In this document: positions 16,732-25,373 of the stretch, piece by piece
Numbering within the stretch: position 1 is the stretch's first letter
Layout of the letters: the number at the start of each line of letters is the position of its first letter
Assembly (NCBI GenBank): GCA_017435505.1
Contig: JAFSEZ010000001.1
Coordinates: forward strand, 1-56,605
DNA length: 56,605 bases
Reading direction: 5' to 3'
Source: Akkermansia sp.
GTDB lineage: Bacteria > Verrucomicrobiota > Verrucomicrobiia > Verrucomicrobiales > Akkermansiaceae
Program-made: the position numbers and the translations under genes
The notes under the pieces: model-generated
The model's database searches: none
What the model was told of the DNA's origin: nothing
What the model saw: only the letters and a program-made list of their open reading frames with translations

Positions 16732-17661
16732 ATGAAAAAAATTCTCATCATCAAGCTGGGAGCATTGGGTGACTTCATGATTGCCATAGGCTTTATGCGC
16801 ACCATACAAGCCAAGCACCCGGATGCAGAATTTACGCTCATGACCGGCAAGCCATTTGTTTCCATCGCGAAACAAATGAACATGTTCTCTCACTACATTA
16901 TTGATGACCGCCAATCATGGCTCAACCTACCATATTTGGCTAGGTTAATCAAAGAAACATCTGCCGGCGATTTCGACTATGTGTATGATATTCAGGCTGT
17001 AAACCGGACAGAGAAAAAATACTTTGCAGCCCTGCGCCTTATCGCTCACAAGTCATTCGTATGGTACAATGTATACCGCAGAACGGAATGGCACGTGGAA
17101 AAGAAGGGCCGCTTGGGCATGGGCAAAGTAACAGAAAAGCCCGGAGTTTCATATTATCAGCTGACAGATCTTTCATTTCTGCACGGGCCTAACAAGAACT
17201 TTGACCTTCTGCCGGAACGCTACGTCTTGCTCATTCCCGGATGCTCTGCCAAAAATGCCCACAAGCGTTGGCCGGTTGCCTCATACAATGAAATTGTGAA
17301 GCGTCTCGGCGAACGAGGCATCCGCTCCGTTGTCATCGGCACCAACGCAGAGGCCGCAGAAATTAATGCCATTTGTGAATCTAGTGAGTATGCCATCAAT
17401 ATGCTCAACAAGACGGCTCTTTTAGACGTGCCCGACTTGGCTCGCAGAGCCTATGTTGTCATGGGCAACGACACCGGCCCCACCCACATGGCCTCATTCT
17501 CCGGGGTGCCGACCATCGGCGTATACTGGAGCAAAGTGCGCTACGGCCACCTCAAAGGCCCCCGCTCCACCAGCATTGTTTCCCCGGGAAGCATCAGTGA
17601 AATCAGCGTGGATGAAGTGTGGTCTCACATGCTGCCTTTCTTGGAAGAAGCAGGTGTTTAA
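16732..17661 (+). CDS. Glycosyltransferase family 9 (heptosyltransferase type)
   Basis: A 309-residue ADP-heptose:LPS heptosyltransferase-like protein of family 9. The N-terminus KKILIIKLGALGDFMIAI is the standard GT9 opening, LIPGCS(A)KNAHKRWP is the sugar-nucleotide-proximal motif, and MGNDTGPTHMASFSGVPTIGVYW is the ADP-heptose binding signature. It is the last gene in the cassette, 12 bp after gmhA, so kinase, isomerase and transferase are co-expressed. Whether it adds the first or second heptose cannot be told. It ends 4 bp from the stop codon of the convergent HEAT-like gene, with no visible hairpin between them. Confidence 0.9.
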   Translation: MKKILIIKLGALGDFMIAIGFMRTIQAKHPDAEFTLMTGKPFVSIAKQMNMFSHYIIDDRQSWLNLPYLARLIKETSAGDFDYVYDIQAVNRTEKKYFAALRLIAHKSFVWYNVYRRTEWHVEKKGRLGMGKVTEKPGVSYYQLTDLSFLHGPNKNFDLLPERYVLLIPGCSAKNAHKRWPVASYNEIVKRLGERGIRSVVIGTNAEAAEINAICESSEYAINMLNKTALLDVPDLARRAYVVMGNDTGPTHMASFSGVPTIGVYWSKVRYGHLKGPRSTSIVSPGSISEISVDEVWSHMLPFLEEAGV

Positions 17662-17665
17662 CTCA

Positions 17666-18493
17666 TCACGCCACCCCAAATGCGGCGCGCACCGCATTCA
17701 TCTGCTCCCCGCTCAGATGCGGCTGTAGGCGGGACTGCATGCGCGCAACATATTCTTGGGGTGTCCAACCGTGCAGCGGTTGGGGAGCGGCTGATTTGAA
17801 AGCCCAAGAGGGTACAGGCAGCGTCAAATCAATCAACACCGCAGCCTTGGCCGCCGTGCGCTGCAACACAGCCACCACATCCGAAGCCAATGTGGGGTGT
17901 GCCTCCAGCACCCCAAGCAGCCAGCTGCATGAAAGGTGATTGGGAACCACCTCCAACTCCCCAAGCCAAGCGGAAAGCTGAGGCACCGACCGCTCATACA
18001 AACGCTCCAGCAGGTGCAGGAAACGCATATCGCCCAAGCTCAGCAGCGCATCCAGCACCGTCGCAGGGCTGGTTTCATCGGTGGATAAACGGCGCACCAA
18101 TTCAGCCACGCCGGTAAAGCGCTCCAGCTCTCCGGGTGTGGCCAATGTTGCCATGTACACAGCAGCCTTGCGCCGCAAGGCTGCATCCGGGTCAGCCATG
18201 GCGCAAGGCATAAACCCACGCCAACCATTCCCTTTGTTGGCACACACAAAGCGAGAAAGCTGCACCAAGCCGGCCGCACGCGTCGCAGGTGGATTCTTCT
18301 GCACAAAGATGGCGTACGCCCGCATCAACTCTGCTTGGCGGCTCTCATCACCACCCGCTATGAGCGCCGCTGCCAGCATAGCCACAGGCCACCGGTCGAT
18401 GCCCAGCTCGTGCACCCGCACAGGGTCCAACGCCATAGCGGCCAATCTCTCCAGCTCCGAGAGCATGGAGAAGTGGTCTTGGTGCATCGCCAT
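17666..18493 (-). CDS. HEAT-repeat-like protein of unknown function
   Basis: A 275-residue protein that is almost wholly helical, with Ala/Leu-rich repeats about 35-45 residues apart (for example LMRAYAIFVQK, DAALRRKAAVYMATLA and SPATVLDALLSLGDMRFLHLLERL), suggestive of HEAT or ARM repeats that act as a binding scaffold. No signal peptide is visible, so it is probably cytoplasmic. I start it at the ATG at 18493, 5 bp after the stop of the TPR gene; the open frame continues upstream but the added sequence overlaps that gene and looks like a shadow. It is the last gene of a minus-strand operon with metF and the TPR protein. I do not recognise a specific family. Confidence 0.65.
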   Translation of the reverse strand: MAMHQDHFSMLSELERLAAMALDPVRVHELGIDRWPVAMLAAALIAGGDESRQAELMRAYAIFVQKNPPATRAAGLVQLSRFVCANKGNGWRGFMPCAMADPDAALRRKAAVYMATLATPGELERFTGVAELVRRLSTDETSPATVLDALLSLGDMRFLHLLERLYERSVPQLSAWLGELEVVPNHLSCSWLLGVLEAHPTLASDVVAVLQRTAAKAAVLIDLTLPVPSWAFKSAAPQPLHGWTPQEYVARMQSRLQPHLSGEQMNAVRAAFGVA

Positions 18494-18498
18494 GCCGT

Positions 18499-19359
18499 TT
18501 AATTCCCGGAAGCGGGCATAGTCGATGTTGAGGGGAAGGAGAAACCGGCCCCGGAGGCAGGCGCAGCCGTGGGAGCGCCAAAGGGGTTGAAGGGGGTCGC
18601 ATCGGGGGTTTGCGGTTTGGGCGCAGGAGTCTCCTGCTTGGGTGCATCCACCCCCAGCAACATCAGGCGCAGCTCCGCAGCACCCTGGCGGGCAAGCGGG
18701 CTGTTGGGACATGCCGTGGCAATCTGCTTATAGTAGCCGCGCGCACCCTCAACATCCCCCTTCTGCTTGGCTAAATCACCCAGACTGAGATAGGCCAATG
18801 CGGTGTAAGGATTCTGTGGCAAGCGGATAAGGTTATTCCACTCGGCCGCAGACTTGTCTGCCTCTCCATTGCGCATGTAGTGGGCGGCCAACGCCGCACG
18901 AGCGCGAGAGGCAATCAGCGTATCGGAAGCATTGGCAGCCAGCTGCTCAAGACGAGAAATGCCACTTTGCTGCTTATCTCCCTCTGCGGAGAGGAGAGAA
19001 AGCCCCTCCATCAGCTCTGCTGTAGGAGCAGATGGCGTGGGTGCATAATCGCTCACCACAGTAGCAAGTTGGGTAGCATCATACGCATCCGGGGTGGCCA
19101 CATTACCGGGTGCTGTCACTTTCATAGCGCTCACCATCGCCGCACCGGCATCTTCGTCTCTCTGCTGCACATAGGTGGCGTAGCAAATGGCTGCACTAGC
19201 CACGGCCACCAAAGCCAAACCACCTACGATGAGTTTCTTGTAGTGATTGTTGAGGAAAATCTCGTGCTTAGACGGGCCAATTTCAATTTCACCGATAGCT
19301 TTAATATCCTCAGGGGAAAGAGGAGCTGTATCCTCGTTATTCTTGTAATTCATGTCCAT
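18499..19359 (-). CDS. Membrane-anchored tetratricopeptide protein (YfgM-like layout)
   Basis: A 286-residue bitopic protein: a cytoplasmic N-terminus of about 40 residues, one membrane helix (about 43-64), then a periplasmic domain with tetratricopeptide-like helices (two clear units around AALAAHYMRNGEADKSAAEWNNLI and AYLSLGDLAKQKGDVEGARGYYKQI) and a Pro/Ala-rich tail. This is the layout of YfgM, an ancillary SecYEG-associated chaperone, and of other TPR_21 proteins; similarity is in architecture rather than proven homology. The ATG at 19359 lies 3 bp after the metF stop codon, so it is co-transcribed with metF. A second ATG two codons in is possible. Confidence 0.7.
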   Translation of the reverse strand: MDMNYKNNEDTAPLSPEDIKAIGEIEIGPSKHEIFLNNHYKKLIVGGLALVAVASAAICYATYVQQRDEDAGAAMVSAMKVTAPGNVATPDAYDATQLATVVSDYAPTPSAPTAELMEGLSLLSAEGDKQQSGISRLEQLAANASDTLIASRARAALAAHYMRNGEADKSAAEWNNLIRLPQNPYTALAYLSLGDLAKQKGDVEGARGYYKQIATACPNSPLARQGAAELRLMLLGVDAPKQETPAPKPQTPDATPFNPFGAPTAAPASGAGFSFPSTSTMPASGN

Positions 19360-19362
19360 AGG

Positions 19363-20301
19363 TCAGGATTTGTAGAGATTGCTGAGCATGTGGATGCGAT
19401 CCACATCAAAATAGTTGTTGATACCAAGGTTGCGGTAAATCTCCAGCGTAGCGCGGGAGCGATTGAGGGTGTAAAAATGAATACCATCCACCTCCGCATC
19501 CAAGAGCTCACCACACTGATTGCTGGCGTAGTTGATGCCTATGCGCTCAATGCTTGCCTTGTCTCCACCGGCGCGGAGCATGGCCTTGAGCAAACGAGCG
19601 GGGAAATTGGTACCGGCCGAAAGTTCAGCCATGCGATTCATACTGGAAATAGAGGTCACAGGCATAATGCCGGCAATAATCGGCACATCAATCCCCAGCA
19701 GACGACAGCGGTCGCGATAGTCGAAAAAGGCGTGGTTATCAAAGAAAAGCTGGGTGCAGATGTAATCGGCTCCCTCATCCAACTTGGCTTTCAAATAATC
19801 CATTTCGCGGATGCGGTTGCGAGTATCGGGATGCCCCTCGGGGAAGCCTGCCACTCCGATGATGAGCCGGAACGGCAACCCGCGTTGTTCCTCCCACGAA
19901 CGAATGAAACGCACCAAATCCGAAGCGTGGCGAAATGCATCGCGTCCGGGGTCATAGGGGCGGTTACGAGGAGGGTCGCCACGTAGTGCCAGCACGGCGC
20001 GAGCACCGGCATGCACGTAGCCCTCCAAAATATCTGCCAGCTCCTGCTCCGTATGCCCCACACAAGTGAGGTGAGGCACGGTAGGAATACCGCTTTCCTG
20101 AATATCCTGCACAACGGAACGGGTAAGTTCACGCGAACCGCCACCTGCGCCATAGGTTACACTCACAAAGCTGGGACGAAAGACCCGCAACTTCATCACA
20201 GTATCATACAGGGCAGAAGCACCCTCCGGAGTTTTCGGGGGAAAGAACTCGAATGAGAAACTTGGCACATGGCCAAACAGTGCTGGCTTGGCAGACATCA
20301 T
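19363..20301 (-). CDS. metF: Methylenetetrahydrofolate reductase
   Basis: A 312-residue FAD-dependent TIM-barrel enzyme that reduces 5,10-methylene-THF to 5-methyl-THF, the methyl donor for methionine synthesis. The FEFFPPKTPEG motif, SVTYGAGGG, HLTCVG and ALRGDPP are family signatures. Length is near that of E. coli MetF (296). The start ATG at 20301 overlaps the stop of the upstream gene in a TGATG arrangement, so translation is probably coupled; a second ATG follows directly. metY at 38930 is the other methionine-pathway gene in the window. Confidence 0.96.
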   Translation of the reverse strand: MMSAKPALFGHVPSFSFEFFPPKTPEGASALYDTVMKLRVFRPSFVSVTYGAGGGSRELTRSVVQDIQESGIPTVPHLTCVGHTEQELADILEGYVHAGARAVLALRGDPPRNRPYDPGRDAFRHASDLVRFIRSWEEQRGLPFRLIIGVAGFPEGHPDTRNRIREMDYLKAKLDEGADYICTQLFFDNHAFFDYRDRCRLLGIDVPIIAGIMPVTSISSMNRMAELSAGTNFPARLLKAMLRAGGDKASIERIGINYASNQCGELLDAEVDGIHFYTLNRSRATLEIYRNLGINNYFDVDRIHMLSNLYKS

Positions 20302-21059
20302 CAGGGTACAGGGGTAAGGGAAGCATCAATGACAGGAAGTCCTCCATCGTTCACTGCCCCGTTGTCTGCCGGTAAATCCGGCAACACAGAGGCAGGAGCA
20401 ACGGTATTGCCGCGCAATTCTGCGCTACTGGGAAAAGGAGACTCGATAATCTCATCCCCCACGGCGGGCTGCAAAGATGCCTCAGATGAAACATTGGAAA
20501 TCACTTTACCCAAATCTGCCACTTTCAGGGTAGCGCTATACTGGCCGGACTCACTGTCCAGCACATCAATCACAGCCTCGCACACGATGCGGCCATCGCG
20601 GCGCACCGCCACCACATAGCCGGGGTGCAGCGGCACATCGCTCACAGGCTTAATCATGAGAATATTCCACTCCTGATCAAAGGCAGCCACCAAACCCAGA
20701 GGCTTAGGGGCATTGGCTTCCACCTCTGCCTGTTTAGCCAAAGTGGCCTCTTCCTTTCGCTTGGCGGCCGCAATCACGCTGCTTTCCTCTGCTTCGGTGA
20801 GAGCTTGTTCCCCCTTGCGGGCGCTCTCCTCAGCAGCCGCACGAGCTTGGGCTACCTCCGGAGATTCCGCCTCAGGAGCAAATTGCTCCATGCGCAGGCG
20901 ATGAAAATCATTATTTCGCTGATACTCTGCCAGTTTCTGCGATGCCTGATACTCGCCGTATTGATTCTGCCAACTCGGCACAACGACCATCACGGCATAG
21001 AACATGAGAGTCACGGCCAAACAAAGCAATACTAAAAGGGTAATGCGAAATCCATTCAT
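20301..21059 (-). CDS. Single-pass membrane protein with coiled-coil, unknown function
   Basis: A 252-residue protein with one N-terminal membrane helix (about 5-26, FRITLLVLLCLAVTLMFYAVMVV), an Ala/Glu-rich coiled-coil (about 40-115) and a C-terminal beta domain of about 90 residues (LGLVAAFDQEWNILMIKPVSDVPLHPGYVVAVRRDG) that looks like a small OB or SH3-type barrel. It ends in a Pro/Ala-rich tail. The topology recalls MreC-type or efflux adaptor-like proteins, but I see no specific signature. The ATG at 21059 lies 7 bases after a good promoter -10 box; the open frame 17 codons longer would overlap that promoter. It heads the operon with metF. Confidence 0.7.
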   Translation of the reverse strand: MNGFRITLLVLLCLAVTLMFYAVMVVVPSWQNQYGEYQASQKLAEYQRNNDFHRLRMEQFAPEAESPEVAQARAAAEESARKGEQALTEAEESSVIAAAKRKEEATLAKQAEVEANAPKPLGLVAAFDQEWNILMIKPVSDVPLHPGYVVAVRRDGRIVCEAVIDVLDSESGQYSATLKVADLGKVISNVSSEASLQPAVGDEIIESPFPSSAELRGNTVAPASVLPDLPADNGAVNDGGLPVIDASLTPVP

Positions 21060-21066
21060 GGCATGC

Positions 21067-21094
21067 AGTATAGCAAAAGCTGGCAGGCTTTCAA
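21067..21094 (-). promoter_or_regulatory. Promoter of the metF operon, leaderless geometry
   Basis: Minus strand TTGAAA (21089-21094), 16 bases, TATACT (21067-21072); only 7 bases separate the -10 box from the ATG at 21059. Confidence 0.7.
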
Positions 21095-21209
21095 GGAAAG
21101 AATCTGTCACAAATCACTCATCTTGCACAGATGCGACGTTGCAACCTGTCATTTTCCGTTTCAAAGACAGTTTTTTAGGACATGCAGAGGGATTGGGCGG
21201 TCTTTTCGC

Positions 21210-21239
21210 TTGCAAAAAGCAATCAAGCGGTGATATAAA
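21210..21239 (+). promoter_or_regulatory. Promoter of pgsA
   Basis: TTGCAA (21210-21215), 18 bases, TATAAA (21234-21239) preceded by TGA (extended -10). Fifteen bases separate it from the ATG. Confidence 0.65.
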
Positions 21240-21254
21240 GAGCGCAGCAATACT

Positions 21255-21896
21255 ATGTTGAACCTGCCAAATTCCATCACGCTGGTGCGCATTCTGCTCG
21301 TCCTCGTCTTCACCATTGTGCTTGCAATGGGCGGGGCTGCTCCCATCCATGATACAAGCCCGATCGACAGTATGCCTTTCGAAGGTTATTTCGTCTCTAT
21401 CTCCATGGCGGGTTGCATTGCTCTGTGGGCCTTTGTAGCCGGAGCCATTAGTGATTTTCTGGATGGTTATCTGGCTCGCAGACTCAACTTGGTGACTAAT
21501 TTCGGCAAACTTATTGACCCGTTGGCAGATAAAATTCTCGTCTGTGCAGCATTCGTATACCTCACCTACATGGGCATGTGCCCTTTCTGGGTCACCATCA
21601 TCATTCTTTTCCGTGAATTCTTAGTGACAGGTCTGCGCCAAGTGGCAGCCACCCAAAATTTTGTCATTGCGGCCGACTGGTGTGGCAAATGGAAGACAGG
21701 CATTCAGCTTGCCTACTGCATAGCATGCTTGGTTCACCTGGCCTATGGCCCCAACCTTTTTGAACCGCTCAAGAGCCTTTCCGTGGGTATCATTGCAGAG
21801 TATTTCCGCGATACACTTATGTGGATCAGCGTCATTCTTACCCTGTGGAGCGGCATAAACTACTGCGTTCAGGGACGCCACTTCCTGCTCAAGTAA
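21255..21896 (+). CDS. pgsA: CDP-diacylglycerol-glycerol-3-phosphate 3-phosphatidyltransferase
   Basis: A 213-residue inner-membrane enzyme that makes phosphatidylglycerol phosphate from CDP-diacylglycerol and glycerol-3-phosphate. The CDP-alcohol phosphotransferase signature is intact: DFLDGYLARRLNLVTNFGKLIDPLADK contains the D-x2-DG-x2-AR-x8-G-x3-D-x3-D pattern in cytoplasmic loop one. Several hydrophobic helices follow. Length is somewhat above E. coli PgsA (182), mainly from a longer first periplasmic loop. Its 3' end overlaps the convergent RmlD-like gene by 8 bp. Phosphatidylglycerol is also the lipid donor used by Lgt. Confidence 0.93.
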   Translation: MLNLPNSITLVRILLVLVFTIVLAMGGAAPIHDTSPIDSMPFEGYFVSISMAGCIALWAFVAGAISDFLDGYLARRLNLVTNFGKLIDPLADKILVCAAFVYLTYMGMCPFWVTIIILFREFLVTGLRQVAATQNFVIAADWCGKWKTGIQLAYCIACLVHLAYGPNLFEPLKSLSVGIIAEYFRDTLMWISVILTLWSGINYCVQGRHFLLK

Positions 21897-22782
21897 GTGC
21901 CGCTGTATAGCGCTCGTTCAAAAAGCGCAGAGAGACGCGGCGTATGGTTTCGGCGGCATCCGGCATGGGTATACCCAGAGAAAGCAGTTTGCTGTTATCC
22001 ATGGCGGTGTAAGCGGGGCGCTCCTCGCGAAAGAACGGCACCTCTGCCCGCTTCTGCATAGCCACCTGCGGCACGGCAGCTAAATACCCGCTCTCCACGG
22101 CGGTTTGCAAGGCCAACACGGCACAATCATACCAGCTCAGCGGCTCGCCCCCTGCACATACATGCAACACCCCCCTCTCCGGGCTTGCAGCCAAAGCCAG
22201 CACCACCCGGGCGATATCCTCTGCATCTGTCGGCATGGATTGTTTATCCGCTATGGCCGCCAAAGCTTGCCCGGCCAGAGCTTTCATAAGCAGTTGTTCG
22301 ACAAAGGCGGGTTTCAGAGGGTTACCGCAAATCCACGACACACGTGCCACAAGAGCACCGGGCAAGGCATCCAACACCTGGAGCTCGCCCTCCCGCTTAC
22401 TCTCTCCATACACACTCACAGGCTTGCATTTGGCCGATTCCATTTTCTTACCGGCGCGGCGACCATCCAACACGTAGTCGGTCGACAAGTGCACAAAACG
22501 TGCCCCGGTGTGCCTGCAAGCCAAAGCCATAGCAGCCGGAGCCACGGCATTCACAACATGAGCTTTCAAAGGGTCATCCAAACACGCCTCCAATCCGCTG
22601 ATAGCGGCCGCATTCACCACTAACGCCGCATCACTCGCCAGCACAAGGTCGGATACAGCCCGCGCATCTGCCAACTCACACTCTGCATGCGCGGGAGCCT
22701 GCACCTGCCACCCCATTTGCTGCGCCACACGCACCAGCACCTGTCCCGTGCGCCCGCTTCCCCCGAATACCAGCATCTTCAT
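21889..22782 (-). CDS. RmlD-like dTDP-4-dehydrorhamnose reductase family protein
   Basis: A 297-residue NAD(P)-binding Rossmann protein of the extended short-chain dehydrogenase class, most like dTDP-4-dehydrorhamnose reductase (RmlD/RfbD), the last enzyme of dTDP-rhamnose synthesis. It shows the nucleotide-binding GGSGRTG near the N-terminus, STDYVLDG, and the catalytic YGESKREGE (Y-x3-K). I start at the ATG at 22782, which fits the promoter; the much longer open frame upstream is not supported. The other rml genes are absent from the window, so it could act on a different nucleotide sugar. Its 3' end overlaps pgsA by 8 bp, tail to tail. Confidence 0.8.
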   Translation of the reverse strand: MKMLVFGGSGRTGQVLVRVAQQMGWQVQAPAHAECELADARAVSDLVLASDAALVVNAAAISGLEACLDDPLKAHVVNAVAPAAMALACRHTGARFVHLSTDYVLDGRRAGKKMESAKCKPVSVYGESKREGELQVLDALPGALVARVSWICGNPLKPAFVEQLLMKALAGQALAAIADKQSMPTDAEDIARVVLALAASPERGVLHVCAGGEPLSWYDCAVLALQTAVESGYLAAVPQVAMQKRAEVPFFREERPAYTAMDNSKLLSLGIPMPDAAETIRRVSLRFLNERYTAALT

Positions 22783-22790
22783 ACCGCAAC

Positions 22791-22819
22791 ACACTAGCCC
22801 CGCCACGCTCACATTGCAA
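22791..22819 (-). promoter_or_regulatory. Promoter of the RmlD-like gene, leaderless geometry
   Basis: Minus strand TTGCAA (22814-22819), 17 bases, TAGTGT (22791-22796), then 8 bases to the ATG at 22782. Confidence 0.6.
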
Positions 22820-22969
22820 GAAAAAAGCATCAAAAAAATATGAACAGGATACAACAATAAGCTGCGCAGCATAACATCCATGCTCACCGCACTAGGCTCA
22901 CGCACTTCAAATTGCGAGCTCAGCAAGTCCAAGCTCCGGGACTCGCCAAGCACTTTGCCAAATTGTGTC

Positions 22970-22999
22970 TTGACAAATTGGGGGCGGCTGTGAGACACT
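22970..22999 (+). promoter_or_regulatory. Promoter of rnz, leaderless geometry
   Basis: A perfect TTGACA (22970-22975), 18 bases and a weak -10 GACACT (22994-22999). Six bases then separate it from a GTG at 23006; the TTG at 23000 directly abuts the -10 box. Confidence 0.5.
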
Positions 23000-23005
23000 T
23001 TGGCC

Positions 23006-23926
23006 GTGCTGGATATCTGCTTGCTGGGAACCGGCGGCACCCAACCGCTGATGAATCGTTGGCTCACCTCCCTGATGGTGCGCTACAACGGGCATGCCGT
23101 GCTGATAGATTGCGGCGAGGGAACCCAAATTGCGGCACAGCGCGCCGGGCTCAGCCTCAAACCGATTGATAAAATCCTCATCACCCACCTGCATGCAGAT
23201 CACATAAGCGGTCTACCCGGTCTGCTTCTTACCATGGGCAACATGGGGCGTACCGACTCCCTCTCCATCATCGGGCCGCGCGGCACAGAGCGAGCAGTCA
23301 ATGCCCTGCGCACCATCGCCCCCAACCTCCCCTTTGACATACGAATAAGTGAGTTGGAGACAGAGGAGGAAACCATGTTTTTCATGGATTGCGATATCCT
23401 CGCATTCTCCGTATACCATGGCGTACCCTGCTATGGCTACAGCTTTACCCTACCGCGAGCCGGCAAGTTCGATGCCGCCAGAGCCAAAGAGCAAAACATC
23501 CCCTTGGCCTACTGGAGTCGCCTGCAAAAGGGCGAAACCATCGAAGACGGAGACCGCACCTACACCCCGGACATGGTGCTGGGGCCGCCACGCCGCGGGC
23601 TCAAGCTCACCTACTGTACCGACACGCGCCCCATACCGGCCATCGTCTCTGCCGCAGCCGGTTCCGATTTATTCATCTGTGAAGGCATGTACGGCGAAGA
23701 CGAGATGCTGCCCAAAGCCAAGGAGAACAAGCACATGCTCTTCAGCGAAGCCGCCCGTATGGCAGCAGATGCCGGTGGTGTGCGCGAACTGTGGCTCACC
23801 CACTACAGCCCCTCCCTGCCCAACCCCAAGGCATTCCGCGATGCAGCACGCACCATCTTCCCCAACACGCATACCCCGCGAGACGGCTGGAGTAAAACAT
23901 TGACCTTTGATGATGAAGCCAAGTAA
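23006..23926 (+). CDS. rnz: Ribonuclease Z
   Basis: A metallo-beta-lactamase-fold endonuclease that trims the 3' trailer of tRNA precursors lacking encoded CCA, which fits the CCA-less tRNA genes of this window. The zinc motif HLHADH is present, with the LLGTGGTQP N-terminus, LIDCGEGTQ, PRRGLKLTYCTDT and a late His in LTHYSP. About 306 residues, normal for bacterial RNase Z. The open frame begins with a TTG at 23000, but that codon touches the -10 box; the GTG at 23006 (then LDICLLG) lies where transcription should begin, so I choose it. The downstream gene is convergent, 3 bp away. Confidence 0.92.
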   Translation: MLDICLLGTGGTQPLMNRWLTSLMVRYNGHAVLIDCGEGTQIAAQRAGLSLKPIDKILITHLHADHISGLPGLLLTMGNMGRTDSLSIIGPRGTERAVNALRTIAPNLPFDIRISELETEEETMFFMDCDILAFSVYHGVPCYGYSFTLPRAGKFDAARAKEQNIPLAYWSRLQKGETIEDGDRTYTPDMVLGPPRRGLKLTYCTDTRPIPAIVSAAAGSDLFICEGMYGEDEMLPKAKENKHMLFSEAARMAADAGGVRELWLTHYSPSLPNPKAFRDAARTIFPNTHTPRDGWSKTLTFDDEAK

Positions 23927-23929
23927 TCA

Positions 23930-25135
23930 TCAGTGAATGCGGCGCAACTCCGTGGATCCATCCGTATTGAGCCGCAGCACATGGCGGTTCTCCCCCGCCC
24001 GGTGGTGGCGCTGCTCATAGCAATACGTGGGGTTGCCATCCTCATCCCAAAAAAGCTCACGCTCCAGCGAACCATCCGGCGCGTACTCACACACCCGCTC
24101 CGCATAGCCCAGCTCCGTATTCATGCAGGGCATGCCATCATCTGCGTTGTAGCACTCCCACTCCGGCTTGCCACCAAGGGTTGAGCGCACCAAATGCTCG
24201 GCACACACACGACCTCGCCCTCGCATCGCACCATTTTCCCCGCACCACCGGTAGCGAGCATACTGCCCATCCTGAATCACATCCCGCTGCACCGCCGCGG
24301 CACCCACCTGCGGATTCTCCACAGGCTTCTCGTCCGCATTGTACCACGCTGTGCGCTGTGTATTACCGCCGTTGGCGGTCACTCTTTTCTCCACCGCCAC
24401 ACCGGAATAATTCTCGCGTGGCAGGTTATCCACATAATTAGTACGCACTACCTCCCCCTGCGCATCATTGTATACAAACTCCACTCGGCTCTCACCACGG
24501 GCATTCACCATAGGTTCCCCCTCACCGTCCAAATACTCAATGCGCACAGGACGATTCTGCTCATCATAGCTAATGCGCTCGCGGGCGTATCCGGGCATGC
24601 GCGGAGCTACGTTGCGCCCGGTCGCATCATACAAACGAGTCTCTGTCAAAAGCCCCTTTGAATTGTAGGTATAGCGGCGCTCTGCCACCCCGGATGCATC
24701 AGGTGCGGGAACACCATGCGCATCAAAATTACTTTTGCGCACAATACGCCCATCTCCATCGTACTCCAAACGCTGTTCCGCCACCTTGCTGCCGGGCATG
24801 GTGCTGAGATTGCCGTCCCGGTTCAAATGAACCAAACGCCGCAAGCGCCCCGCATCATCGTATTCAAAACGCAAGTGTTCTCCTGCAACTCCCGCCACTG
24901 CTGCCGGTAATTCAGTGAGCCCCACCGGAGCCTCCGCGCGTGCGCTGTTATACATGCCGGCAAAGCAGCGGTAGCTCATCAACTCCTCTCGCTTGCCCTC
25001 CATCAGATGATACAGCCCCATGCCAAGCACCCCCACCAGTAGGCCCATTGCTGACAGCGTTCCCATATACGTCCATACAAACTCGACCATTCGCCACCAC
25101 CTCAGAGATTTCTTTTGCTTATGTTGCTCTGCCAT
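23930..25135 (-). CDS. YD-repeat (RHS-like) single-pass membrane protein
   Basis: A 401-residue protein with a basic cytoplasmic N-terminus, one membrane helix (about 26-46) and an exported domain of about 340 residues made of YD/RHS-type repeats: units such as LRFEYDDAGRLRRLVHL, LEYDGDGRIVRKSNFD, YTYNSKGLLTETRLYD, ISYDEQNRPVRIEYLD and EYAPDGSLERELFWDEDGNP recur every 40-50 residues. There is no polymorphic toxin-like C-terminus and no RHS core of the usual 1000-plus residues, so this is a small stand-alone repeat protein. Such repeats form beta-sheets that bind carbohydrate or protein. It is monocistronic and convergent with rnz. Function is unknown. Confidence 0.75.
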   Translation of the reverse strand: MAEQHKQKKSLRWWRMVEFVWTYMGTLSAMGLLVGVLGMGLYHLMEGKREELMSYRCFAGMYNSARAEAPVGLTELPAAVAGVAGEHLRFEYDDAGRLRRLVHLNRDGNLSTMPGSKVAEQRLEYDGDGRIVRKSNFDAHGVPAPDASGVAERRYTYNSKGLLTETRLYDATGRNVAPRMPGYARERISYDEQNRPVRIEYLDGEGEPMVNARGESRVEFVYNDAQGEVVRTNYVDNLPRENYSGVAVEKRVTANGGNTQRTAWYNADEKPVENPQVGAAAVQRDVIQDGQYARYRWCGENGAMRGRGRVCAEHLVRSTLGGKPEWECYNADDGMPCMNTELGYAERVCEYAPDGSLERELFWDEDGNPTYCYEQRHHRAGENRHVLRLNTDGSTELRRIH

Positions 25136-25243
25136 GCCATCATGACCCCTCAGCTACACCGTATGTTCGATAACAAACAGAAACAAAATCACGTCTTTTC
25201 CGCTTTTTCATGCACCTTTTTGTGTCTGCATGCACATTTTCTC

Positions 25244-25272
25244 TTGACCGACGGTCTCAGCTTTGCTAAACT
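25244..25272 (+). promoter_or_regulatory. Promoter of tRNA-Cys
   Basis: TTGACC (25244-25249), 17 bases, TAAACT (25267-25272), 19 bases before the tRNA. Confidence 0.75.
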
Positions 25273-25291
25273 GCGCCCGCAACCACGCATC

Positions 25292-25365
25292 GGCGGGATA
25301 GCCAAGTGGCCTAAGGCATCGGTTTGCAAAACCGACATTCGTGGGTTCAAATCCCACTCCCGCCT
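25292..25365 (+). tRNA. tRNA-Cys (GCA)
   Basis: 74-nt cloverleaf; acceptor GGCGGGA pairs fully with TCCCGCC, anticodon stem-loop TCGGT-TTGCAAA-ACCGA gives GCA, and the discriminator is U, the identity base for Cys. CCA is not encoded. Confidence 0.96.
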
Positions 25366-25373
25366 CTCAAAAG

